Shown: piece by piece, positions 17,066 to 25,312 of the stretch
Position numbering within the stretch: position 1 is the first letter of the stretch
Layout of the letters: every line of letters begins with the position of its first letter
Assembly: GCA_017577485.1 (NCBI GenBank)
Contig: PKRI01000012.1
Location: 1-44,971, forward strand
Length of the DNA stretch: 44,971 nt
Origin: Bacillota bacterium
Lineage (GTDB): Bacteria; Bacillota; Sulfobacillia; Thermaerobacterales; RSA17
Direction: 5' to 3'
Notes under the pieces: model-generated
What the model was told of the DNA's origin: nothing
What the model saw: the letters and a program-made list of their open reading frames with translations, nothing else
The model's database searches: none
Program-made: the position numbers and the translations under genes

Positions 17066-18724
17066 TCAGTTGGCCGGCTGCTCCAGCCACACCGGCCTCA
17101 GGTCCCGGGCGTGGTAGAAGCCCGAGGGCACGTAATCCCGCACGTCGGCCTGGACGGCCCGGTACCGCACCGGGAAGAACAGCGGCACCCAGGGCGCCCG
17201 CTCGAAGATCTGCCGTTCCGCCTGGCGGTAAAGGCTGGCACGGGTGGCGTCGTCGGCGGTGGTCCTGAGCTGCTCCAGCATCTGGTCCACGTCGGGGCTG
17301 GCGAAGCGGGCCCGGTTGCCGCCCGCGCCCCAGTACCGCGAGTGGAACAGCGGGTACAGGAAGTTCTCGGCGTCGGGATAGTCGCCCCACCACGAGATCA
17401 GGAAGGCGTCGGCGTCGCCGTCGCGCCCGGCCGCGGCGTAGAAGTCGTCTACGGCCAGGGTCCGGATGTTGACGCGGACGCCAACCTCGCCCAACATGTC
17501 GGCGATGCGCTCGTTGATGGCCATGACCAGCGGCGACCCGGTCTGGACCAGGTCCATCTCGAAGCCGCCGCCCAGCCCCGCCTGTTCCAGCAGGCGGCGG
17601 GCCAGGTCGGGGTCATAGGCGAAACCCGGCGCCTCCGGATCGTGGCCCGCCAGCCCCGGCGGGATGGATCCGTTGGCCAGCACATACCCGCCCGGCAGCA
17701 CCTCGTCCAGGATGGCCTGCCGGTCGATGGCGTGGTTCAGCGCCCGCCGCACCAGCGGGTCGTTGAGGGGCTCCGCCTGGTTGTTCAGGGCCAGGTAGTA
17801 GACCGCCGGCAGGTCCACCCGCTCCACGGGACCGGTCCAGCCCACCTCGTCGGTCAGGTGCCGGGCGGCGTCGGGCAGCAGGTCCACCACGTGCAGGCCC
17901 CGATCGGCGAAGGTTTCCAGGGCGGCCTGGGGTTCCGGCAGCACCCGCAGGTGGACGCCGTCCAGGTACGGCGGCCCGGCGTGGTAGCCGGGGAAGGCTT
18001 CCAGGCGCAGGCTGCCGTCCTCGTCGCGGCCCGCCAGCCGGAAAGGCCCGGCGCCCAGCGGATAGTCGCGGCCCGCTGCCTGGTCCGGCTCCCGCACCAC
18101 CGCGGCTGCCGGCATGGTCAGCAGGTAAGGAAACTGCACGAAGGGCCGCGCCAGCGTGATGCGCAGGTCGCGGTCCGACAGCACCTCGACGCCTTCCAGA
18201 CGGTCGGTGAGCCCCTCGGCGAAGGCCTCGGCACCGGCCAGGCCCGACAGCACCCAGGCCCGGGGCGACCCCAGCGCCGGGTCCAGCAGGCGCCGGAAGG
18301 ACCGCTCCACGTCAGCCGCCACCAGCGGCGTCCCGTCGTGGAACGTCAGGCCCTCCCGCAGGCGGAACTCGTAGACGCGCCCGCCCTCCAGCACCCGCCA
18401 CTCCTCGGCCAGGTCGGGCACTACGCTGCCGTCGGGGCTGAGGGCCAGCAGGCCGCTGAACATCAGGGACGCCACCCGGCCCTCCACCCTGGTCACCGCC
18501 AGCGCCGGGTCCAGGGTCCGCGGCGGGTGGGCGATGGACTCCACCCACACGCCGCCGGGCGTGCCGCCGCCGGCCGCCGGCGGCCCCCCATCCCCGCCGG
18601 CCGTCCGCCGGCGCCACTCCAGCAGCACTTGTTCGGTGCAGCCCGCCAGCAGCAGCGACGCCATCGCCACGGCCAGCAGCACCGCCAGGACGCTCCGCCG
18701 CCGTTTCCACAGGATCCGGCCCAT
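17066..18724 (-). CDS. Peptide/nickel-type ABC transporter solute-binding lipoprotein
   Basis: An extracytoplasmic solute-binding protein of family 5 (DppA/OppA type), 552 residues. It has a lipoprotein signal with lipobox LLAG and Cys29. The family signature is visible in IAHPPRTLDPALAVTRVEG, YEFRLREGLTFHDGTPLVAADVERSF, and NDPLVRRALNHAIDRQAIL. The start is ATG 18724, with GGAGGGAGG upstream. No permease or ATPase genes lie beside it, so it is an orphan that must share a transporter elsewhere or act as a receptor. Substrate cannot be told from sequence. It is divergent from an MFS gene with two dyads in the shared 95-bp gap. Confidence 0.92.
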   Translation of the reverse strand: MGRILWKRRRSVLAVLLAVAMASLLLAGCTEQVLLEWRRRTAGGDGGPPAAGGGTPGGVWVESIAHPPRTLDPALAVTRVEGRVASLMFSGLLALSPDGSVVPDLAEEWRVLEGGRVYEFRLREGLTFHDGTPLVAADVERSFRRLLDPALGSPRAWVLSGLAGAEAFAEGLTDRLEGVEVLSDRDLRITLARPFVQFPYLLTMPAAAVVREPDQAAGRDYPLGAGPFRLAGRDEDGSLRLEAFPGYHAGPPYLDGVHLRVLPEPQAALETFADRGLHVVDLLPDAARHLTDEVGWTGPVERVDLPAVYYLALNNQAEPLNDPLVRRALNHAIDRQAILDEVLPGGYVLANGSIPPGLAGHDPEAPGFAYDPDLARRLLEQAGLGGGFEMDLVQTGSPLVMAINERIADMLGEVGVRVNIRTLAVDDFYAAAGRDGDADAFLISWWGDYPDAENFLYPLFHSRYWGAGGNRARFASPDVDQMLEQLRTTADDATRASLYRQAERQIFERAPWVPLFFPVRYRAVQADVRDYVPSGFYHARDLRPVWLEQPAN

Positions 18725-18749
18725 GCCCCTACGCCTCCCTCCTTCGTCA

Positions 18750-18771
18750 CGGACATCCGTACGTTTGTCCG
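18750..18771. promoter_or_regulatory. Operator-like dyad between divergent genes
   Basis: CGGACA-N2-CGTACG-N2-TGTCCG: a 22-bp dyad with 18 symmetric positions. The outer arms are inverted and the CGTACG centre is itself palindromic. It lies in the gap between the solute-binding lipoprotein and the MFS gene, about 25 bp upstream of the former's start. Size and symmetry resemble TetR-family operators. No regulator gene is adjacent. Confidence 0.5.
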
Positions 18772-18784
18772 GCGGGGATCAGAA

Positions 18785-18801
18785 CCGGCAGGACCTGCCG
18801 G
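18785..18801. promoter_or_regulatory. Second perfect palindrome in the divergent gap
   Basis: CCGGCAGG-A-CCTGCCGG: a perfect 8-bp palindrome around one base, 19 bp before the MFS ATG. It could be an operator, or a leader hairpin of the MFS transcript affecting initiation. Confidence 0.4.
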
Positions 18802-18819
18802 GCCGAGGCAGGATTTGGT

Positions 18820-20184
18820 ATGAGCGGGGCCAATTCCACGATCAGAGCAGGGGAGGGGGCTCCGCCCTTGGCGCCCCGACCGGGCCGGATCCGACAACTG
18901 GTCTCGCTCCTGGGTACGCGGCCGGACTACCGCAGGCTGGCCCTGGCCCTCATCATCTCCCGCATCGGAACCGGGGTTTCCACGGTGGCGCTGCCGGTGG
19001 CGGCGCTGCGGCTTTCCGGCGGGCAGTCGATCCCGCTGGGCGTCACGCTGGCCCTGTTTTACGGCCCCCAGATGCTGTTCGGCCCGCTGGCCGGGCCCAT
19101 CGTGGACCGGGGCAACCGCGTGCGGGTCATGCTGGCGGCTGATGTAGCCCGGGCCCTGCTGATCGCCTCCGCCATGCTGGCGGACCAGCTGGCGCACCTC
19201 TACGCCATCAGCTTTGCCCTGGGCATCGGCACCGCGTTTTTCCTGCCGGCCTTCCAGTCGGTGCTGCCGGAAACGGTTTCGGAACGTGAGCTGATGGACG
19301 CCAACGCCCTGCTCTACTCCAGCCGCTCGGTGGTGGACATCGGCGCCCCGGCCCTGGGCGCAGGGATCATCGCGCTGGCGGGCCTGGACGCCGCCTTCGC
19401 CCTGGACGCCGCTACCTACGTGATCTCGGCGCTGTTCGTCCTGGGCCTGGCCCGCTCGGGGGTGGGCGCGGCGGCAGCGTCTCCGGCGCCGGCGGGCAGC
19501 CGCATCCGGCAGTTCGCCCATGATCTGGTCGAGGGAATCCGCTATCACCGGCGGGCGCCGGTGGTGCGGGACCTGCTGCTGCTGCTGGCGGTGACGGCGC
19601 TGAGCGCCGGCGGCCTGAACCTGCTGCTGGTGCTCATCACCAGCAGGCACTTCGGCCGGCCCGAGGAAGCCGTGGGCCTGATCAGCACCTGCATGGCCGT
19701 GGGCATCACCCTGGGCAACCTGCTGATCGCCTACATCGGCCAGCGCGTGCCGCGGCCGTACCTGTTCGCCGCCGGCTACTGGCTCAGCGGCGGGGCCGCG
19801 CTGCTGGTGCTGGGAGCGTCCAGTTTCGCCGTGGGGCTGGCGCTGTTCCTGCTGGCGGGCTTCGCCAACGCCGCCTTCCACGCCCCACCGGACGCCTGGG
19901 TGCAGGAGGTGGCGGACCCGGCCTTCCGCGGCCGGGTCTTTGCCCTGCGCAACGTCACCATGAGTTTCGGCTTCGTGGTTTCCACGCTGCTGACCGGCGT
20001 GATCACCGCCGCCGCCGGGCTCCAGGTCACCTGGGCCGGCCTGGCCGCCCTGATGATGGCCGGCGGCGTGCTGGCCCTGGCGCTGCCATCGCTGCGGGCC
20101 GCGTGCCGGGAAACGTCGGCGGCCGCCACCCCCGGCACACCCGGAACGCCCGGAACGGCCGACCCGGCCCAGAGCGCCGATTAG
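18820..20184 (+). CDS. MFS transporter, DHA3/MFS_3 (EntS-like) exporter family
   Basis: An integral membrane efflux-type transporter of 454 residues with about 12 hydrophobic segments. The loop 2-3 motif reads GPLAGPIVDRGNRVRVML. The stretch GIGTAFFLPAFQSVLPETVS followed by RELMDANALLYSSRSVVDIG is typical of the MFS_3 exporters that export drugs or siderophores. Substrate unknown. The ATG at 18820 has a modest AGG-containing upstream region. It is the only internal plus-strand gene here. Its TAG (20182-20184) overlaps the comM TAA (20181-20183) tail to tail. A Pro/Gly/Thr-rich tail follows the last helix. Confidence 0.93.
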   Translation: MSGANSTIRAGEGAPPLAPRPGRIRQLVSLLGTRPDYRRLALALIISRIGTGVSTVALPVAALRLSGGQSIPLGVTLALFYGPQMLFGPLAGPIVDRGNRVRVMLAADVARALLIASAMLADQLAHLYAISFALGIGTAFFLPAFQSVLPETVSERELMDANALLYSSRSVVDIGAPALGAGIIALAGLDAAFALDAATYVISALFVLGLARSGVGAAAASPAPAGSRIRQFAHDLVEGIRYHRRAPVVRDLLLLLAVTALSAGGLNLLLVLITSRHFGRPEEAVGLISTCMAVGITLGNLLIAYIGQRVPRPYLFAAGYWLSGGAALLVLGASSFAVGLALFLLAGFANAAFHAPPDAWVQEVADPAFRGRVFALRNVTMSFGFVVSTLLTGVITAAAGLQVTWAGLAALMMAGGVLALALPSLRAACRETSAAATPGTPGTPGTADPAQSAD

Positions 20185-21779
20185 GCCCAGCCCAGCGGGG
20201 CTTCCCGGTAACTCAAGGCTTCCAGCACGTGCTCGCGGGTGATGGCCAGGCTGCCGTCCAGGTCGGCGATGGTGCGGGCCACCCGCAGGATGCGGTCGTG
20301 AGCCCGGACGCTGAGCCGGTAGCGCTCGTAGGCCCGGCGCAGCACCTCCCGCGGGCCCGCGTCCAGCAGGGCGTGGCGGTCCAGGTGAACCCGCCCCATC
20401 TCCGCGTTGCACTGGATGCCCTCGCCCAGGAAGCGAAGGGTCTGGATCTCCCGGGCCGCCCGCACCCGGGCCGCCGCCTCGGGGACCCGGGGAGGGCCGG
20501 CGCTGGCGGTCGTCGTCACCTCGTCAAAGGACAGGCGGCCCACCGGCACAAACAGGTCGATGCGGTCCAGGATGGGACCCGGCAGCGTGGCCCAGTAGCG
20601 CCGCAGCTCGAACTCGGTGCAGCGGCAGGCCACCTCCTCGTCGCCAAAGTGGCCGCAGCGGCAGGGGTTGGCGGCGGCCACCAGCAGGAAACGGGCCGGG
20701 AAGCGGGCGCGGCGCCCCAGCCGCTGGACGCTGACGACGCCCTGCTCCAGCGGTTCCCGCAGGCCGTCCACCGCCTCCCGCCGGAACAGGGGCAGTTCAT
20801 CCAGGAACAGGACGCCGCGGTGGGCCAGGGAAAGCTCGCCCGGCTCGGGCACCGCCCCGCCGCCCAGCAGCGCCGCCCGGGTCACGGTGTGGTGAGGGTC
20901 ACGGAAGGGGCGCACGCCGGGCGGCGGGGGCGGCAGGCCGGCGGCGCTGTAGATCTGGGCGATCTCCCGGCTCTCCGCCGGCTCCGGCGGGGGCAGCAGT
21001 CCCACCACCGACCGGGCCAGCAGGCTCTTGCCGGTGCCCGGCGGCCCGTACATCAACAGCCCGTGGCCGCCGGCCGCGGCGATCTCCAGGGCCCGCTTGG
21101 CGTGGACCTGCCCCCTGATCTGGTCCAGGTCCACGGCGGCTGCGGCCCCGGCGCCCGCGGCCCGGGCGCCGGCACCGGCGGTCGGACTTCCCGCACCGCC
21201 GGCAGGCGGTTCCGGCGCCTGCTGCCGGGGCTGGCCCGCCGGCGGTGCCCCGGGCGGCGCGCCCGAGCGGGCCCAGGCGATGGCGGCCCGCAGGTCCGGC
21301 AGCCAGACGGCGCGTACGTCGTCCAGCCAGGCGTGCTCCCACGGCAGGCCGCCGGCCGCTCCCACGGCCAGGCCGGGACGTCCTTCCCCGCGCGCCACCC
21401 CCGCCAGCGACAGCAGCCCGCGGGGCGGGCGCAGGGACCCGTCCAGCGACACTTCCCCCAGCAGCAGCCAGTCCATCCATGGGCCCGGGGGCAGGTGCCC
21501 CGCGGCGCCCAGGATGCCCAGGGCGATGGCCAGGTCGAACACCGGGTGAGGCTTGGGCAGGTCAGCGGGTGCCAGGTTCACGGTGATCCGCGACAGGGGC
21601 AGCGGGAACCCGGTGTTGCGCAGCGCGGCGCGGACCCGCTCGCAGGATTCCCGGACCACGGTGGCCGGCATGCCGATGATGCGGAAAGATGGCAGGCCCG
21701 GGGCCACGTCGATCTCCACCGACACCGGGCAGCCCTCGACGCCCCACAGCGTGGCGCTGTGCAGGCGCAGGGCGCTCAT
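20181..21779 (-). CDS. comM: YifB/ComM family Mg-chelatase-like AAA ATPase
   Basis: ComM is a hexameric helicase that promotes branch migration during natural transformation. It is 532 residues. An N-terminal Lon-protease-like ChlI domain (about 1-170) is joined to the AAA+ domain by an Ala/Gly/Pro linker (about 172-215). Walker A GPPGTGKS is at 245-252 and Walker B in GVLFLDELPLF. A zinc-binding loop AANPCRCGHFGDEEVACRC and the C-terminal Mg-chelatase segment follow. ATG 21779 overlaps the yraN stop (ATGA). With dprA it gives two transformation-related genes in this window. Confidence 0.94.
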   Translation of the reverse strand: MSALRLHSATLWGVEGCPVSVEIDVAPGLPSFRIIGMPATVVRESCERVRAALRNTGFPLPLSRITVNLAPADLPKPHPVFDLAIALGILGAAGHLPPGPWMDWLLLGEVSLDGSLRPPRGLLSLAGVARGEGRPGLAVGAAGGLPWEHAWLDDVRAVWLPDLRAAIAWARSGAPPGAPPAGQPRQQAPEPPAGGAGSPTAGAGARAAGAGAAAAVDLDQIRGQVHAKRALEIAAAGGHGLLMYGPPGTGKSLLARSVVGLLPPPEPAESREIAQIYSAAGLPPPPPGVRPFRDPHHTVTRAALLGGGAVPEPGELSLAHRGVLFLDELPLFRREAVDGLREPLEQGVVSVQRLGRRARFPARFLLVAAANPCRCGHFGDEEVACRCTEFELRRYWATLPGPILDRIDLFVPVGRLSFDEVTTTASAGPPRVPEAAARVRAAREIQTLRFLGEGIQCNAEMGRVHLDRHALLDAGPREVLRRAYERYRLSVRAHDRILRVARTIADLDGSLAITREHVLEALSYREAPLGWA

Positions 21780-22177
21780 CCGGCCGGGGTGAAGGCGCTG
21801 CGGTAGTGCCGGATGCGGGGCAGGCCGGGCCGACCATCCACCAGCCCCACGTCCACGGCCACCACGTCGAACCGGTAGGGAACCGCATGCAGGCGGTGCT
21901 GCTGGAGAAAGTGCCTGGCGGCCGCCGCCAGCCGGCGCTGCTTGGCGGGCGTGACGGCTTCCTCCGGCGCCCCGGCGGCCCGGGACAGCCGGGTCTTCAC
22001 TTCCACGAAGACGAGCCAGCGGCCGTCCCTGCAGACCAGGTCCACCTCGCCCCGGGGGCTGCGGTACCCCGAGGCCAGCACCACGAAGCCCAGGCCCCGC
22101 AGGTACTCGGCCGCGGCCGCCTCACCCCAGCGGCCCAGCCGCCGGCGCCGCTCCGCGGCGGTCGTCTCCACCCCCAT
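21776..22177 (-). CDS. yraN: YraN/UPF0102 family endonuclease-like protein
   Basis: A small restriction-endonuclease-fold protein of 133 residues. The N-terminal LGRWGEAAAAEYLRGLGF precedes the PD-(D/E)XK core: GEVDLVCRDGRWLVFVEVKTR with Asp and Glu-X-Lys. Biochemical role is unresolved in the family; its fixed linkage to comM and rnhB suggests DNA metabolism. ATG 22177 follows AAAGGGGGG. It is coupled to comM by a 4-nt overlap. Confidence 0.93.
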   Translation of the reverse strand: MGVETTAAERRRRLGRWGEAAAAEYLRGLGFVVLASGYRSPRGEVDLVCRDGRWLVFVEVKTRLSRAAGAPEEAVTPAKQRRLAAAARHFLQQHRLHAVPYRFDVVAVDVGLVDGRPGLPRIRHYRSAFTPAG

Positions 22178-22233
22178 CCCCCCTTTCCCGCGGCGTCAAC
22201 CACCACTTGGGCGGGATGGGAAGAATTTCCTGC

Positions 22234-22255
22234 CCAGCGCCGGTGGGGGCGCTGG
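22234..22255 (-). terminator. Hairpin after the CBS gene
   Basis: CCAGCGCC, 6-nt loop, GGCGCTGG: a perfect 8-bp stem starting 9 nt after the stop of the CBS gene. It is followed by GCAGGAAATTCTTCCC and not by a clean U-run. It may separate the CBS transcript from yraN-comM. Confidence 0.4.
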
Positions 22256-22264
22256 CCGATTCGG

Positions 22265-22720
22265 CTACGCGGCGCCTGCGGGTCCCCGTCCAGGTTCGGG
22301 GCGGGCGCTCGACGCCAGCAGGTCCTTCAGCAGCCGCAGCAGGTCGATCTCGCTGATGATGCCCACCACCCGCCGGTCGTCGTCGATGACCGGCAGGGCG
22401 CCCACCTTGGCGGTCAGCATCAGGTCGATGGCCACGGTCAGGTGGTCGTTGGCGTTCACCGAGTGAGCCGGCGAGATCATCACGTCCTGGGCCCAGAGGC
22501 GTTCCAGGCGGTCCAGGTGGTCGTCCAGGTCCCGGGACTCCTGCAGGCCGATGGCCCGGTGCAGGTCGTTGCGGGACACGATGCCGAGGATCCGGTCGTA
22601 AATGTCGATGACGGGCAGGTGACGGATGCCGTGGCGCTTCATCAGCAGGTAGGCGTCGCGGAGGTTCTGGTCCTGCTCGATGGTGACGGGGTCGGGCGTC
22701 ATGTAGTCGCGGACGAGCAC
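22265..22720 (-). CDS. Two-CBS-domain protein
   Basis: A stand-alone CBS pair of 151 residues. The first module is MTPDPVTIEQDQNLRDAY to LGIVSRNDLHRAI. The second is MISPAHSVNANDHLTVAIDL to VVGIISEIDLLRLL. CBS pairs bind adenine nucleotides such as AMP, ATP, SAM or c-di-AMP and regulate partners; no catalytic domain is attached. GTG 22720 has AGGAGG 6 nt upstream and lies 2 nt after rnhB. Partner unknown. Confidence 0.93.
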   Translation of the reverse strand: MLVRDYMTPDPVTIEQDQNLRDAYLLMKRHGIRHLPVIDIYDRILGIVSRNDLHRAIGLQESRDLDDHLDRLERLWAQDVMISPAHSVNANDHLTVAIDLMLTAKVGALPVIDDDRRVVGIISEIDLLRLLKDLLASSARPEPGRGPAGAA

Positions 22721-22722
22721 GG

Positions 22723-23568
22723 TCAACCTCCTCCCTGGGCGATGACGGGGGCAAAGGCCCGGTGCTCGGGGCAGGGGCCATAGCGCGCCAGCGCCCTCCG
22801 GTGCTCGGGCGTCGGGTAGCCCTTGTGGCGGGCGAAACCGTACTCCGGGTACAGGCGGTCCAGCTGGTCCATCAGGTGGTCCCGGTGGACCTTGGCGATG
22901 ACCGACGCCGCCGCCACCGAGTTGGACCTGGCGTCGCCGCCGGGAACGGCCACCTGGGGCACACCCGCCTCCCTCAGTTCCAGCCCGTCCACGATCAGGT
23001 ACTGGGGAACCCGGGGCAGCGCGGCCACGGCCCGCCGCATGGCCAGTTGCGCGGCGTGGAAGATGTTCAGCCGGTTGATCTCGGCCACCGAGGCCTGCCC
23101 GATACCGATGCCCAGCGCCACCTGCCGGACCTGCTCGGCCACCCGCCGGCGCGTGCCGGGGTCCAGGCGCTTGGAGTCGTCCAGTTCGGGGATAAAGGCA
23201 TCGGGCGGCAGGATCACCGCCGCGGCCACCACCGGGCCCGCCAGGGGTCCCCGGCCCGCCTCGTCGACCCCCGCCACCAGGTGGAAGCCGCGGCGCCACA
23301 GCCGCCGTTCCAGGGCGAAACGCTCCTGGAAGCGGCGGCGCAGCCGTCGCGCCCGGTCCCACCGGCGCCGTGCCCGCTCCAGGCAGCGGCGGGCGCCGCG
23401 GCGCCGGTCTTCTTCCAGCAGGGCGATGAAACGGGGGAGCCGGTCCTCGGGAAGCGTGTCGGCCAGGTGGTACAGCTGGGCCAGGCTCAGCCGCCCGGGA
23501 TGAAAGCCGTCATCCCAGGCGTCGACGCCCCGGCCCGCCGGACCGGCGGGTACGTCGGCGCTGGCCAC
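22723..23568 (-). CDS. rnhB: Ribonuclease HII
   Basis: Removes ribonucleotides and RNA primers from DNA hybrids. It is 281 residues. The core holds VAGVDEAGRGPLAGPVVAAA (Asp, Glu, GRG motif), ELDDSKRLDP and SVIAKVHRDHLMDQL, completing the Asp-Glu-Asp-Asp site. A basic helical N-terminal extension of about 90 residues (RLSLAQLYHLADTL, RARRRWDRARRLRRRF) resembles the extended Bacillus enzyme. GTG 23568 has a GGAGG-containing purine stretch somewhat far upstream. rbgA, often next to rnhB in Firmicutes, is missing. Confidence 0.95.
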   Translation of the reverse strand: MASADVPAGPAGRGVDAWDDGFHPGRLSLAQLYHLADTLPEDRLPRFIALLEEDRRRGARRCLERARRRWDRARRLRRRFQERFALERRLWRRGFHLVAGVDEAGRGPLAGPVVAAAVILPPDAFIPELDDSKRLDPGTRRRVAEQVRQVALGIGIGQASVAEINRLNIFHAAQLAMRRAVAALPRVPQYLIVDGLELREAGVPQVAVPGGDARSNSVAAASVIAKVHRDHLMDQLDRLYPEYGFARHKGYPTPEHRRALARYGPCPEHRAFAPVIAQGGG

Positions 23569-23651
23569 CGGATTCCGCCCCCTCCGCGGGAGCAGTTTCG
23601 CTGGCCGCCTGCGGCGTTCCTGTCTTGGGGAAGGCGACGCCGGCGGCGACG

Positions 23652-24185
23652 TCAGCGCAGGACGCCGGCCACCTCCAGCGGCCAGTAGACCACCATGGCC
23701 TTGCCGACGATCTCCTCGATGCCGATGAAACCGAAGGAGCGGCTGTCCTGGGAGTTGCGGCGGTTATCGCCCATGACGAAGACGGAGCCCGGCGGGATCA
23801 CCATCTCCGGCATGCTGGTGTCGTCGTAGCGGAGGACGTAGGGCTCTTCCAGGCGCTCCCCGTTGACGTAGGGGACGCCGTCCTCGATGCGGATGCGGTC
23901 GCCGGGACCGGCGATGACCCGCTTGATGTAGTCGCGGGTGTCGCCGAAGGGCGCGTGAAAGACCACGATGTCACCGCGCTGGGGCGTGCCGAACCGGTAG
24001 GCGATCTTGTTGACCAGCAGGCGGTCGCCGTGGTGCAGCGTGGGTTCCATGGAACTGCCCTGCACCAGGAACGACTCCACCACGAAGCCCCGGATCAGCA
24101 GCGCCAGGACGACGGCGACGACCAGGGTCTCCAGCAGTTCCCGCAGCGGGCTGGACCGGCGTTGGACAGACATCGCCCCGTTCAA
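23652..24185 (-). CDS. lepB: Signal peptidase I
   Basis: Membrane-anchored protease that removes signal peptides at the outer face of the membrane. It is 177 residues with one N-terminal transmembrane helix (about 17-35). The catalytic dyad is Ser45 in QGSSMEPTL and Lys88 in DYIKRVIAGPGDRI. Box E GDNRRNSQDSRSFGFI is present. The start is read as TTG 24185, overlapping the rplS stop (TTGA), with AAGGA 6 nt upstream. ATG 24173 is the alternative. It lies in the rplS-rnhB position. Confidence 0.95.
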   Translation of the reverse strand: MNGAMSVQRRSSPLRELLETLVVAVVLALLIRGFVVESFLVQGSSMEPTLHHGDRLLVNKIAYRFGTPQRGDIVVFHAPFGDTRDYIKRVIAGPGDRIRIEDGVPYVNGERLEEPYVLRYDDTSMPEMVIPPGSVFVMGDNRRNSQDSRSFGFIGIEEIVGKAMVVYWPLEVAGVLR

Positions 24186-24523
24186 CGCTTTTCCTTGATC
24201 CGGGCCGCCTTACCCCGCAGGTTGCGCAGGAAATACAGCTTGGCGCGGCGCACCCGGCCGCGGCGGACGACCTCGATGCGGTCCACCACCGGCGCGTGGA
24301 TGGGGAACACCCGCTCCACCCCCACACCGTAAGAAACCCGGCGCACGGTGAAGGTCTCGTCGAGGCCGCCGCCCTTCCGGGCGATGACCACGCCCTCGAA
24401 GACCTGGATGCGCTCCCGGTTGCCTTCCTTGACCTTCACGTGGACGCGCACGGTGTCGCCCGGCCCGAAATCGGGAACATCTTCCTTCATTTGCTCGCGT
24501 TCGATCATGCGGATCAGGTCCAT
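24182..24523 (-). CDS. rplS: 50S ribosomal protein L19
   Basis: L19 lies at the 30S-50S interface. It is 113 residues, standard length. The motifs FGPGDTVRVHVKVKEGNRER, QVFEGVVIARKGGG and VERVFPIHAPVVDRIEV are present, ending in KAARIKEKR. ATG 24523 has AAAGGGG 8 nt upstream. A consensus extended -10 sits over the trmD stop, so it can be transcribed apart from trmD. Confidence 0.98.
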   Translation of the reverse strand: MDLIRMIEREQMKEDVPDFGPGDTVRVHVKVKEGNRERIQVFEGVVIARKGGGLDETFTVRRVSYGVGVERVFPIHAPVVDRIEVVRRGRVRRAKLYFLRNLRGKAARIKEKR

Positions 24524-24567
24524 CGAAAAGACCCCTTTCGCGCCTCACTGGCCGAGGCACACGGAGA

Positions 24568-24576
24568 ATTATAGCA
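24568..24576 (-). promoter_or_regulatory. Extended -10 promoter for rplS
   Basis: TGCTATAAT on the minus strand, a perfect extended -10, overlaps the TAA stop of trmD. A clear -35 is not seen at 17-18 nt. The start would fall near 24561, giving a leader of about 38 nt before rplS. Confidence 0.5.
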
Positions 24577-25312
24577 CAGGGCCCTCGCGGCGCAGTTCCT
24601 CCAGCATGGCCCGGTCCTCGTCGGTGAGCCGGGCCCGGGCGAGCAGGTCCGGCCGCCGCTCCAGCGTGCGGCGCAGCGCCTGGCGCCGGCGCCACCGGCG
24701 CACCGCCTCGTGGTGGCCCGACAGCAGCACCTCGGGCACCGCCAGACCCCGGAACTCCCGGGGCCGGGTATACTGGGGGCCCTCCAGCAAGCCGTCCTCG
24801 AAGGAATCCTGGTAGACCGATTCTTCCCCGCCCACTACGCCGGGGATCAGGCGGACCACCGCGTCGATGATGACCATGGCCGGCAGTTCGCCGCCGGTCA
24901 GCACGTAGTCGCCGATGGATACCTCGTCGGTCACCAGGGCCTCCCGCACCCGCTCGTCCACGCCCTCGTACCGGCCGCAGATGATCAGCAGGTGCCGCTG
25001 CCGCGACAGTTCCCAGGCCAGGTCCTGGTCGAAGACGCGGCCCTGGGGCGTGGTCAGGATGATCCGCTGGGGACGGCCGGCCACGGCGGTCACCGCGTCG
25101 ACGGCGGCGAACAGCGGCTCCGGCTTCATCACCATGCCCGGTCCCCCGCCGAAGGGGTAGTCGTCCACCGTGCGGTGGCGGTCGGTGGTGTAGTCGCGCA
25201 GGTCGTGGACGCGGAGGTCCACCAGGCCCACCTCCTGGGCCCGGTAGAGGATGGCCTCGGTCATGGGGCCTTCGAACATGCGCGGGAAGATGGTCAGCAC
25301 GTCGATGCGCAT
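24569..25312 (-). CDS. trmD: tRNA (guanine-37-N1)-methyltransferase TrmD
   Basis: SPOUT-fold enzyme making m1G37 in tRNA, which prevents frameshifting. It is 247 residues. The family motifs MRIDVLTIFPRMFEGPMTEA, VDDYPFGGGPGMVMKPEP, CGRYEGVDERV and SIGDYVLTGGELPAM form the trefoil-knot SAM site. ATG 25312 overlaps the rimM stop by one base (TGATG). Confidence 0.98.
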   Translation of the reverse strand: MRIDVLTIFPRMFEGPMTEAILYRAQEVGLVDLRVHDLRDYTTDRHRTVDDYPFGGGPGMVMKPEPLFAAVDAVTAVAGRPQRIILTTPQGRVFDQDLAWELSRQRHLLIICGRYEGVDERVREALVTDEVSIGDYVLTGGELPAMVIIDAVVRLIPGVVGGEESVYQDSFEDGLLEGPQYTRPREFRGLAVPEVLLSGHHEAVRRWRRRQALRRTLERRPDLLARARLTDEDRAMLEELRREGPVL

